Of a stretch of DNA of 64,000 nt, positions 9,417-19,552 are shown piece after piece. Position 1 is the first letter of the stretch, and every line of letters starts with the position of its first letter. The translations under genes and the position numbers were made by a program. This stretch comes from Gnetum montanum (Eukaryota > Streptophyta > Gnetopsida > Gnetales > Gnetaceae): positions 515,691 through 579,690 of the forward strand of contig MNCI01000579.1 in assembly GCA_015680685.1 (NCBI GenBank), given 5' to 3'. The notes below the pieces were generated by a model. The model was not told the DNA's origin, did not search any database, and saw nothing but the letters and a program-made list of their open reading frames with translations.

Positions 9417-10670
9417 AAGTTCAACAGCGTTCAGCATGTGTGCGGGCTTGAACCTAGAGTCAGGAGGATCGGGACCACTCGCTACGCAAGTCGGGACGTT
9501 GGCCCCTTTGGTACATTGAATATGTATGCACAAATAAGTCAAACTTGCAATTAAAACATAGACATGTGGCCAAGATTCCTTGTTATTAGGCACATTATAC
9601 ACACATCTGCCATTGAAGGGTACGATAAAATAACAGTCATGCAATCCACAGGGAGCGCACAGGGAGGGATCACGCAAGGAAATGACTGGAATCGAAGCAT
9701 TTTACTAAGTCCATTAACCAAAGTTGAACAGCGTTTGACATGTATTCGGAAGCAAACTTTGAGTCAGGAGCATCGGCACCACCTGCAGCACAAAGTCTTG
9801 GAATATGTTCCATTACTGTACATTGGATAAGCACAGCTTGATTTGTATGTATACCTACCTTAAGTTGAGTTAAATTGCAATTGCAAGATAAATATACGGG
9901 TGGCCAAGATTTCTTGTTACTAGGCACATGATACACGCCAGTCATTGAATTGAAGTATATAATAAAATAAGAATCCTAGAACATGAAGGATCATTCAAAG
10001 AAATGACTGGAATCGAATCATTTTACTAGGTTTATTAATCAAAGTTTAATAGCATTCGACATGTATCTGGATGCGAACTTAGTAATTAAGATTAGGACTA
10101 CTTGCGGTGCAAGTTGGGATAGCGTCATTAGGATTAAGACCTTGCTGCAGTAGGTCTACGTTGAATATGCCTACACAACTAAGCTAAATTGAAATTCTAA
10201 AATAAAATACATGTGGCCAAAATTTCTTATTGGTAAGCACATGAGGAAAGATATGCAAAGATAAAAGAATCCTAAAACATATTGGATATTCAAGAAGAGA
10301 TCATGCTATGAAATGATTAGAATCTAAGCTTTTTACTAAGTCGATTAATAGAAGTTCAATGGCATTTAACATATATCTGAATGCTAATGGTCCTCAACCT
10401 AGAGTGAGGAGGATTGGGACTACTTGTGGTGCAAGTGAGGATGTCTCTCACTTCACTTCTAGTACATTGGATAAGTGCATACAACTAAGTCAAGTTAAGT
10501 TCCAATAGAAGATAGACATACGTGTGGCAAAAAGATTTCTTGTTATTAGACTAATGATACATACATCTAGCATTCAAGGATATGAGAAAGATAAAAGAGT
10601 CATGTAACATGTAAGAAGGATCATTTAAGGAAATGATTGAAGATTTTTACCAAGTCTGTTAACAAAGAGA
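9417..10670 (+). repeat. Four ~310-bp tandem units inside the DR repeat
   Basis: Units begin AAGTTCAACAGCGTTC (9417), AAGTTGAACAGCGTTT (9721), AAGTTTAATAGCATTC (10042) and AAGTTCAATGGCATTT (10352), giving periods of 304, 321 and 310 bp. Each contains the blocks AGTCAGGAG, GTGGCCAA, TTCTTGTTATTAG and GGAAATGA in the same order. The other DR copies have one partial unit. Open frames here have no recognisable product. Confidence 0.85.
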
Positions 10671-11989
10671 CAAGCTTGATAAAGGTATTAACCAAAGAAT
10701 TGAGGTAGGAATTGGAAAACTCACCCATCCAAGGAGTATCGTGGATGTTTAGTGTTCAGTTGAGAGGGTTGATAGTATGCTATAAATGAACATATTCATT
10801 AGAATGCAAATGGGAGTGGAGCTAAGAATACAATACAAGATGACTAAGAAAACAACATAGAGATACAATTGGAGCACCAAGGTTAATAGCGTTGGTGGTG
10901 TGCAAACTTGTATTTATTTTTTTGCTTAATAAAGAGGATAAAAAAATTGGGCATTGTTAAATATACAAATACCTTTTAAAAACCTTTATGTAGTCTACAA
11001 TTTTATATGAATGCATAGCTTGGAACAAGGATTAGCCATATTATCATCTTTATTACCCTACCTTTTTCCTAACAAAATGAAGTCAACTACATGATTTCTC
11101 TTTCCCTATTCATCCCTATAAAAATTAAGCTTTTTGTATATTTGTAATTGTTCATTTTCCATAGTGAGCTTTAATCAAATATGTATTAAAAAAATAAAAT
11201 GATTTACAAATAAATTTTCTTAGATGAATTTAAAATTAAAACTAAAAATGCCATTGACCATGTTGTTATTAAAGGCTAAGATACTACCATTGGAAGTTTA
11301 TGTAAGCCACTATTTTCTAACATATCAAAGTATTAAACTTAGTAACAAGATTTGAACAAAAGGTAATTCGATAAAGAGATATGGTCATAATATAAAACTA
11401 AATCTAAGGTTTTATTATGTCTAGAGAACCAAAGGATCTATTACATGAACACTATATTTGTATCATGAAAGTTAAATATCTACTCAATAAAGTGGCCAAT
11501 TACTATTGGATATAACAAAAAAAGATCATATAGACTTTTTTTGTAATATTATATTTTTGTCTCAAATGTTAAGAACAACTAATAAAAACTTTATGCCCTT
11601 CTTTAAGATCTCCTTACCCACCTAGTCCACATGTATGTTCTTCTCTAGCAAGTTGCATCCATCAGTCACTTTTTTTTTTTTACAAGATGATGTGAACTCA
11701 AAAAAAGTTAATGAAAATGCAACATCTGATTATGGCCATTTGCACAAGTGTTAAAACAATACATAATGAACAGGACAAGAAAGGGTAACAAAAACAACAA
11801 TTCAAATGGTCTGCACAACACATAAAAAGGGTCATCATTTAGAGCATCAATACTCAAAAGGATTATCATACAAAGGTTCAATGTTCATCATGCAAACACA
11901 TGCTAAAATGAAATGGTCAAAAAAAAAAACAAAGATAATTAAAAATAGAACAAAAAAATTAATGTTAAAGCTCAATAGACAAGAAGACA
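10671..11989 (+). repeat. DR repeat, unique part (non-coding)
   Basis: This segment matches 48120-49370, and parts match 16860-17100 and 62760-62960: ACCAAAGAATT, GAATTTAAAATTAAAACTAAAAATG, TCTAACATA and GATATGG follow in the same order. It is AT-rich with no gene. The minus-strand RTE LINE interrupts it near 11990. Confidence 0.7.
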
Positions 11990-12599
11990 CATGACTATAA
12001 CTCCATCAGCATCCTAGCCTTGTCCCAACAAAATGGGGTTGGCTACATGAGTTCTTTTTCAACATTCATCTCTATGAAGAGCTAGATCTTTCTTTATTTG
12101 CAATTTCTTCAAATCATCCGCAATTTTTTTCCTATATATTTTTTATCTTCTTTTCAATGGCTTTTTTGAAATAATGATGTAGCAACCTTTTATTTTTTAC
12201 AGGATCATTGTCTAATCTTCTTTGCACATATCCAAATAATCTAAGTTGCAATTCCTATAACTTATTACAAATAGAAGCCATTTCAAGTCTTCCTCTAATA
12301 TTTTAATTATGTAGTTTACTCTTTTGTTAACATTTAATATCCATCTAAACATTCACATTTTTGCCACACTAATTTGTTGTTTTGCCTCTTTTGTACTGCA
12401 TCATATTTAGAACCGTATAAGATAGTAATCTTGATTGCTACCTTGTAAAAGTTTTTTCTTAGTTTTATTAGTATTGTTTATTACTTAGAATAACACTATC
12501 CTATTTCCTTTTTGACCATCCTGCCTTAATTGTATTTCTTATATCTTTATCAATTTCACCATTTGATTGGAGGATTAATCCTAGGTAGTAGAACTATTT

Positions 12600-13800
12600 G
12601 CTATGAAGGAATTTTTGGCCTTAAATTATCACTTTCATTTCACTACTATTTATCATGTTATTGAGATTATATTCTATATATTTTGTTTTACTTTTACTAA
12701 TTTTTAAGCCTTTTGATTCTAGAGCATGTCTTCACTTCTCCATTTTAGAAGTAATATTTAATAGAGTATCATATACAAATAGCATGTACCAAGGGACTTC
12801 ATCTTATATTTACTTTGTTAATTCATCTATGGTAATGCTAAATAAGTTTGAGCTAAGTGAAAACCCTTACTGTAGATCTACCATAACTAGAAAATTAGAT
12901 GTTGTTCCGTAAGCTATTCTAATTTTAATAGCACCTCCTTCATACATGTCTTGAGTTACTTCAATATATTTATTAGGGATATTTTTCCTTTACAAGGCCC
13001 ACCAAATAATATCTCTAAGAACTCTATTACATGCTTTTTCTAAGTCAATGAAGTTAATATGTAGATTTTCTTGATGTTTTTTGAATCTTTCCTTTCATTT
13101 ATGTATTAGGAAAATAGCCTCTATAGTAGATCTCCCTTACATAAATTCAAATTATTTTTCTGATATTGTTGATTCAAATTTGAGAAACTACTTTATGACT
13201 CTCTCCCAAAGCTTGATTGCATGGTTCATTAGCTTGATCCCTCTATAGTTTGTACAATTTTGCACATCTTCTTTATTTTTGTAAATGACAATAATAATGT
13301 TTTTTCTTTAATTGTTAACTATTTCTCCTTCCTTCAAGATTTTTTTAGTTAATTGTGATAGCTAATAAACTCCTATATGTCCTAGTGCTTTCTAAGCTTC
13401 TATAGGAATGTTATTTGGTCTAGAAACTTTTCCAATTTTTTCCTTTGATAAGGCTATCTTCACCTTAAAGAAGGAAAGTTCATTGACCAAACCAAAATTT
13501 AACTCTTCTTCTTAGATTTATTTTATTGGAAATTTTTGATTTAGTAATTTTTGAAAATAATTTTCTTTACCTATCCAAAATTTCCTTATCTTTTACCAAA
13601 ATTCTTCCTTCTTCCTTAATGCATTTAACATTATCAATATCCTTATAATTCTTGTTTTTGATTTTTGCTAATTTATAAATAGAGTTTTCTCCTTCTTTTA
13701 TTTCTAATTTCCCATAAAAGTTGTCCAATACCTTATGTTTGGCTTTGGCTATTGCTCCTATTGACTCCCTTTTTGCCATTTTGTATAATAGCCTATTTTC
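12600..13800 (-). pseudogene. RTE LINE linker and reverse transcriptase relic
   Basis: A minus-strand frame at 13567-13779 has KEGENSIYKLAKIKNK and VKCIKEEGRILVK, the conserved linker of plant RTE elements. Downstream come the NIPIEA, FIDLEKA and DIIWWAL motifs of RT. Where the YADD-type catalytic motif should be, the frame reads LFVYDT, so the paired aspartates are lost. Stops occur throughout. In life this enzyme copies LINE RNA into a nicked target. Confidence 0.75.
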
Positions 13801-14279
13801 TTGGTTTTTGCTTTGCTACTATTCCTTCAAACATTTTTTCTTATTTTGGATAGTATGTTGTACTTCATCACTCCATTACCATGTCTTCTTTGGGATAGAA
13901 TTTTTGCCTTTTATTTCATCCAAAATATTTGTTCCAATTTTTTGAATGTAACTTTTCACTTGGCCCCAAATTAAATTTGTAGAGTAATTTCAATTCTAGG
14001 TGCATTCTTAAATCAATTTTTCTTTGAATAAGGTCATGTTGTTTTTCTTCAAATTCTACCATTTTATACATGTAGTTCCTTTTTGAACCTCTATATAGGT
14101 AAGTCGATGACCATTAGCTAATGTTGAGCTATAAGGCAATCTTTAGGTATAACCTTATAGTCTTTGCACATGGCCCAATCTCTTTTGCATAATAAGAAAT
14201 AAATTTTTTTTATTTCATCCATATCACTCTTATATGTAATTAAATATTATATACTCTTCTAAAAATAGGTATTTGCAAG

Positions 14280-15690
14280 TGCAAGGTCATAGACACTTGC
14301 AAATTGTAATAGTGAATCTTCCATATCATTGTGCTTTACAATTCTATGTTCTTGATGAATCCTTCATATCCCATTTTCATAGATCCAACATGACCATTAA
14401 AATCTTCTCCAATGATGATGAAGCACTAAACATTTGATGCATCGTCTAGGCCACGTATACGGGGTCCCGTATACGCGGCCCCGTCGACGCATCCCTCCAT
14501 GCGTCGACGTGGCCCCGTTTACGCAGAGCCTATTTTAGCCTATAAATAAGTGGGCTCCTGCCACACTTAGGGATCATCTTTCTAGTAGTTGTAGTGAAGC
14601 CCTTGTAGTTTTTTTTCGTAGAAGTTAAACTATTTTCCCCAAGTGCATGCCCGCAGTGTGATGCTTGTAATTGTATGACCCCTTTATTCGAGTGTGACGT
14701 ACTTGGATGCTCACATGACTGGAAATAAAGATTGAGGTTACTTCATCATTGTAGCATTCACTTAGTTTTACTTATTTAATTTTTATTGTTATTTATTGTT
14801 GTCTTATTTAATATTTCTTTACCATCATTTACTATTCTTGTTGTTAACTATGGAATGAGTATGACTTAATCACGAGCATTTAAGTGTGACTACTTGGTAA
14901 CCTAGTAGCGTACCTAGGATCTACACTTGGTAATCCCAGTAGTAGTTGTGCACAAGGTCCAAGATGTGTACGGATGATTAAGGAACAAATGCTCATCACA
15001 CTTAGGCTAGCTTAGACTTCATTTCCTATTGCTTATTAGTTTAATCAAGATTATTTTCCATTGTCTCTAGGCGTAGCACTAGTTTAGGAGCACATCATAC
15101 ACCTCACTTTGGACTAAACCATACGTGACAAAGAAAATAATAGTGCAGGTGGGAAGACAACGAACTGCAATCAACGTGTAACTATATAGATACCACAACT
15201 AGCTCGTCTGCAGAGTTCAACCGGATCGTGCGTGAACGCTCGTATTCGTATGGTTGAGTGTAGGGGTACCTTACCACTCATCAAATGACTATGCTTTCTT
15301 GCTAGGGAATTTCTTGAAATACCAAATTCATAAAATCCAAAAAAATGTTTCTTAAGATACATTTCTAAGCTAATTTATAGAGCATAGAAATTAATGATAT
15401 TGATGATCTTCTTTCTAAGTACAATTTTGATGTCCAAAAGTCAATTTTCATGGTAGTATACTTGTACCATTTTATCTCTGAAAAATTGATCAACAATGAT
15501 ACCCACTCTATTTTAATGATTTCTTTTCCTGAGCAGAAGAGTTTATACCCCTTATCTAAATCTTTAGCTTTGTCCCCTTTCCATTTTATTTCTTGGAGGT
15601 AAGCAATGTTGATTCTTCATCTTTTCAAAGCATTGATAATGTTAGAGGTTTTTTTAATTAAGAGTACCAATGTTCTAGGTTGTTATCCAA
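14280..15690 (-). pseudogene. RTE LINE APE-type endonuclease relic (split by a solo LTR)
   Basis: The segments at 14280-14434 and 15284-15690, read on the minus strand, match the endonuclease start of the plus-strand RTE copy (42130-42676). They include a GDFNGHVG-like core near 14385-14400 and the INAYAP-like segment near 15390. The frame is heavily interrupted. Confidence 0.65.
14435..15283 (+). mobile_element. Solo LTR (849 bp) in the minus-strand RTE
   Basis: It starts TGATGCATCG and ends CTCATCA. The TATA box is CCTATAAATAAG (about 14540), and AATAAAG lies near 14727. U3 has GTATAC and GTCGAC palindromes (14455-14520) in place of the GATATC set seen in A and E2. Flanks are ACATT and AATGA, so there is no direct target duplication. 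It may have arisen by recombination between elements rather than within one. Confidence 0.88.
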
Positions 15691-15939
15691 AATTTTTATC
15701 ATTGGACTTGCTTCTTTGCTTCTTTATTCACACCCATCCCTAATGTAGAAGCCTTTATATTCTTTTCACAACATACAAGCATCGATGTTACATGTCTTTT
15801 CTAGAGTATGCCCTAGCAAGCCCTTGCCAATTTTTCATAGAAATTGGTTCCTTTGATTGCTACACATTGCATCTAGGAAATTCCCTAGGATTTGAAAAAT
15901 TTGAAAAAAGAACTAATGCATGAAAAGATATTTTTCCTT

Positions 15940-16138
15940 TTGTTAAATTAGTAGAGATTAACATATCTACTTAGAAAATCCATCTATGAATCATAAACCT
16001 AGCTAAGCTAATCACTCATTCCCACCTTCCTTAGATTTTTAACACTTAAGAATGCCCAAGAAGTGCTATAATGTTGAACACATATTTGGATGTGATCTTG
16101 AGTTAGGAGGAAATGTGTCCATCTTTAGAGTTTAGATA
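15940..16138 (+). repeat. DR repeat segment
   Basis: This matches 49440-49660 (the AAGAAGTATGAAGATG / AAGAAGTGCTATAATG block followed by TTGAACACATAT and GATGT). It ends at the 477-bp insertion. No gene. Confidence 0.6.
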
Positions 16139-16615
16139 TGTCTTTGGCAGTTATGTCTGTTTCATTTTAAACTAAGATTTAGATTTAGATTTATATTTTA
16201 GCTTGTTGATATGTTGTTTTAGCAAGTACATAAAACCTTCAACCTCCTTTGTATTCAAGACTTTTTTGTTAATGAGTCATTCTAGCAAATATACAATAGT
16301 ACCAACTATTTGCTGACTGAGAGAGATTGTTCCATCGTAGTTTGTTACAAACGTATTGAGTCAAATTGTGATTTTGGCATTGCCGCCATTGCAATTTAAG
16401 GGGAAGATATGCTACCACTTGCCATAGAATCCAACATAGTAGTTTCTTATGTCAAAATATGTATAAATTGGGTGAAGAGGAAAACATGAAAGGTCCTCAT
16501 TGTAGGCCTTTCTCTCTCATGAGACGTAGAATCTCATATTTGTTCTTTAGTTTGGTATCATTTTTTTATAGTTTATTCTCATTATTTTTATTTTATAAGA
16601 TTTAATTTTTTGACA
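16139..16615. mobile_element. 477-bp insertion with TGTC...GACA ends (probable solo LTR of an unrelated family)
   Basis: The sequence starts TGTCTTTGGC, ends TTTTTTGACA and is flanked on both sides by TTAGATA (16132-16138 and 16616-16622). It interrupts the DR repeat. Inside are a TACATAAAACC promoter-like block (near 16230) and TTGGTATCATT (near 16552), which resembles the initiator-Met primer site of Copia elements, but this lies inside rather than after the unit. A 7-bp duplication is unusual for an LTR (4-6 bp), so a small non-autonomous DNA transposon is an alternative. No coding sequence. Confidence 0.45.
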
Positions 16616-17167
16616 TTAGATAGATGATACACACATATGCTAATAAAGGATCATTCAAGGAAATCAGAACACCTGGGAAATGAAAAATAGTATGTGTATC
16701 ATAGCTTTCTATTAAGTTACTCTTATGGTTGTACAAGAAAAAATAAATGCTTGTGTTTAGGATAAAATGTACTAAAAATATTTTTGTACCAAAGATCTAA
16801 ATTTTTTTAAAAGAACTCCTATAGAATTTTCAATTCTATATAGATGTATTTTTTGTGATGAGGATTAGTGAAAAAAATTTATTAAAAATAAAAAATATTT
16901 AGAAACCATTTTTCTTGGATGAATTTAGAATCTAAACTAAAAATGAAATACATAGTATTATTGTTAAAGGCTGATATGGCACTATTTGTAGGATGCAATG
17001 TACTAGTTTCTAACATACTAACAAAGTACTAAACTTGGTAACAAGTTCTCAAAAAAAGGTAGTTTGATACAAAGAGATATGGTTACAAAAATAAGACATT
17101 GAAGAAATAGATGTAATAATAAATATTTAATAAACTTATAAAAGATCAAAAAGAAAAGGATATTGAA

Positions 17168-17311
17168 CAAAGATTAAAGAAGGCTAAACATCACAAGATA
17201 TATAGTTCAATTAAAACTCAACATTGCTCAAAATAGAACCCATGACTTAGATCTTTCAAATAAAGTATCTTTACCATTAGGTTAATACCTCATCATTAAA
17301 AAAATAGAAGA
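17168..17311 (-). mobile_element. tRNA-derived SINE, copy 1
   Basis: On the minus strand it has an A-box-like TTAACCTAATGGTA and, about 40 bp later, a GGGTTCTATT B-box-like block, then AATGTTGAGTT and AACTATATATCTT, which are shared with copy 3. It is absent from the same place in the DR copy at 63040-63100. Exact ends are uncertain. Confidence 0.55.
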
Positions 17312-17476
17312 AGCATCAAGTCTCTTATGAAAACATTATAGGTAACTTTGATGGATATGTTAACGTATACATACATGATGAAAACATTGATAATTAAAAT
17401 ATGAGGGAGTTCAAACACAAAATAACATGACACATTATAGGGAATTATAAAAGAATATATGAATAACTTAAGTGTG

Positions 17477-17621
17477 GTGTTGGGATCCAAAATAATTTAA
17501 ACATAGGTACACCCCAAGATTTATAGAAGTTTATAACTTAGTGTTACCTAGTAGAATCAAACCTATGACCTAGGATTACTGGACTAAAACCTATACCACT
17601 AGGTTAACACCTCATTGTTAA
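17477..17621 (-). mobile_element. tRNA-derived SINE, copy 2 with target duplication
   Basis: The 145-bp unit is flanked by GAATAACTTAAGTGTG (17461-17476) and GAATACATCAAGTGTG (17622-17637), 13 of 16 identical. On the minus strand it reads TTAACCTAGTGGTATAGG (A-box-like) and TAGGTTTGATTC (B-box-like), about the spacing of a tRNA gene, then a body with GTTATAAACTTCTATAAATC. The equivalent position in the DR copy near 63230 lacks it. RNA polymerase III would transcribe such units, and a LINE would mobilise them. Confidence 0.7.
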
Positions 17622-17699
17622 GAATACATCAAGTGTGAGTTCAATTGGCAACTTCATGTCTGTAAATGCTTGTTAAACAATCAGTCAAAAATAATAATG

Positions 17700-17889
17700 A
17701 GTTGTTAGCCATCTCATAAAGACTCTTGATTTGAAAGCTCCAATCATGGGTTTTAATTATAGTAGGTAATGTTGAGTTATAAAGTTCTAATTGGACTATA
17801 TATCTTGGAATGTACCTATATTACAATTCTTTGGAGACTTCAACTTTCCATTCCCTAAATAAAAATAATAATAAAAGAAAATAATAATA
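17700..17889 (+). mobile_element. tRNA-derived SINE, copy 3 with A-rich tail
   Basis: The body reads GTTAGCCATCTCATAAAG...GGGTTTTAATT...GTTGAGTTATAAAGTTCTAATT and matches copies 1 and 2 in the opposite orientation. An A-rich tail (AATAATAATAAAAG, 17858-17889) follows. Flanks CAAAAATAATAATG (17686-17699) and AAAAAACAATAATG (17890-17903) are a likely duplication. Confidence 0.6.
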
Positions 17890-18290
17890 AAAAAACAATA
17901 ATGGGCTAGCCAATTGAGTCACCTCTCCTTGACTACATGCAACCTCATCATCTTAAAGTGAAAACTAAAAATGGAAAATTATTCAATAAAGAAATTGAGT
18001 ATGTAAGGTATAACTATTAGTAGTAAAACATAAAGAACATACTTTATTGAAATATTATGTAATTGGTTTTTTATATGCAAATAATATATTACAAGTAAAG
18101 TTTTATAGAAATTGTTTAATATATCACCATTAATAATCTTAAAAATGTATTTAAGATTCTTAATTATTCAAAAATATCTTTTAAGTTCTAACAACATTGG
18201 TACTAATAAAATATTAATACTAATTATAATAATTTTTCCTTTGGAAGTTGTTATTTTCTCATGGATCTCTTGGTATACATTGTAATGAGA

Positions 18291-18562
18291 CCTTTCCATG
18301 GTACCTTTTTTTTGCATTTGGAATTATCTTTGAGCACTTTTTCTATACTCTATTTTTAAGTCTTAGTGTGTAGTTATTTTCTAGCAAAAAGAGCATAACT
18401 ATGACCTCTCTTTAGGTGTCAAATACTAAATTCTTAAAGATGTCACTTTTTAGCTATAACTTCAAGCAAAAAATATCTTAGTAAAAGTTGACTAATTAAT
18501 TTGTTTTCTATAGTATTAATTTCTTATTAAGAAGAGAAGACCTTTGAGTTGATGACCCTAGG
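18291..18562. other. AT-rich flank of element A
   Basis: Non-coding, with no match elsewhere in the window. It may be the 5' region of the LINE that resumes at 36975, because A is inserted here with a CTAGG duplication. Confidence 0.3.
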
Positions 18563-19414
18563 TGATGAGCTACGATATCAAGGCTATCAATATCGCGTCC
18601 GCGATATCAGGTACATGATATCGGAGCCTTCCAAGCGATATCAAACATCCAATTCGGGGCCTATCTTATCACCTATAAATAAGAGGCAGGAACACTTGGT
18701 TTGGCAATAGTTAGTAAATTAGTTTTAGTCCCTTACCAAAACTCTTTCCTTTTTCCCTTCTTAGAGTTAGAATTATTTCTGAGTGCCCACAGTAGGAGTC
18801 AGAAAGTGAACGAATCTTTATTTGAGCATTGTGTACCTAAGCACACCTTGTGGCCAGAAATAAAGAAGAACTTTGTGATAAACCTTGTAGTATTCAGAAT
18901 CACTTACTTAATGTTATTTATAGTTATTTAATTCTTTCCTTAGTTAATTAATGTTCTCTCTCTCTCTCACCTTGTTAACTCTCCCAAGTAAGCACACTCA
19001 ATACGATCACTTCGAGCATGCGTGGAATACTTGGTAACCCAGTAACGATTAGCATTTGGTAATCCCAGTAGTGTTGCACTAGTTCAGGATGTGGACAGCA
19101 AGTGGGAATAGATGTTGGTGTTAGAACTAGTTAGAGCATAGTTAATTAGTTAAATTAAATTGGTTACTTAATTAGTTCACTTCTCCCTTTGTAGCACCAG
19201 GACATAAAACATAAAAATATATAAAAATTCATATACCTCAAGTTTACTTAACCATACAATCACGCTATAGAAGTAAGCTTGGGAAGACAACGATTGACTA
19301 ACCCGTTCGAATTTTGTAAAGGTGCATAAGCACTTAGTCCTTGGAATTCAACCGGATTGTGCGTGTATGCTCATATTTGTATGGTTGAGTGTAGGGGTAC
19401 CTCACCGCTCATCA
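18563..19414 (+). mobile_element. 5' LTR of A (852 bp)
   Basis: It starts TGATGAGC and ends CTCATCA. U3 carries GATATC palindromes at about 18574-18645, the TATA box is TATAAATAAG from 18674, and AATAAAG lies near 18860. A CT microsatellite occurs at 18957-18968. It differs from the 3' LTR mainly in U3. Confidence 0.95.
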
Positions 19415-19415
19415 T

Positions 19416-19433
19416 TGGCACCATTTCTGGGGA
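19416..19433 (+). other. Primer-binding site of A (tRNA-Asp type)
   Basis: TGGCACCATTTCTGGGGA lies one base after the LTR. It differs from the Athila tRNA-Asp primer site TGGCGCCGTTGCCGGGGA at four positions, three of them consistent with CpG or CHG decay. Confidence 0.75.
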
Positions 19434-19552
19434 CTTTGTTGTTTGTGTGCTAGCTAGAACTTAGGAAATCTTCACATCATTGGAATGAAACCTTAGGGTT
19501 GGTTATCTTACAATTATTAAAATGAAAAGTATTGCACACTGAATAGAAAATT

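Larger units (their letters stand above)
11990..15830 (-). mobile_element. RTE-type LINE, decayed, minus strand
   Basis: The right part (minus strand 5') carries an APE endonuclease relic, the middle a linker and RT, and the left end the characteristic RTE 3' end, where the complement reads ...AACCCCATTTTGTTGGGACAAGGCTAGGATG. The plus-strand copy at 42130-45800 aligns along its whole length. A solo LTR (14435-15283) is inserted in the endonuclease. Dozens of stops mean it is inactive. It sits inside the DR repeat, which resumes near 15940; clear target duplications were not found. Confidence 0.8.
16616..18290 (+). repeat. DR repeat, second half, carrying three SINEs
   Basis: Apart from the SINE insertions this follows the copy at 62500-63660 block by block: the TCTAACATACT, GATATGGTTACAAAAA, AACTTTGATGGATATG and TATATGCAAATAATATATTAC segments. 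No gene is present. The right end is near 18290, beyond which the copies no longer match. Confidence 0.7.

Noticed and set aside
9417..10670. CRISPR-like or satellite array
   Set aside because: Units are ~310 bp and diverged, only four in number, in a plant repeat; there is no spacer structure and no sign of a long satellite array.
17540..17620. Possible tRNA gene (A-box- and B-box-like blocks on the minus strand)
   Set aside because: No cloverleaf stems can be formed convincingly, and the unit has a SINE body and target duplication.
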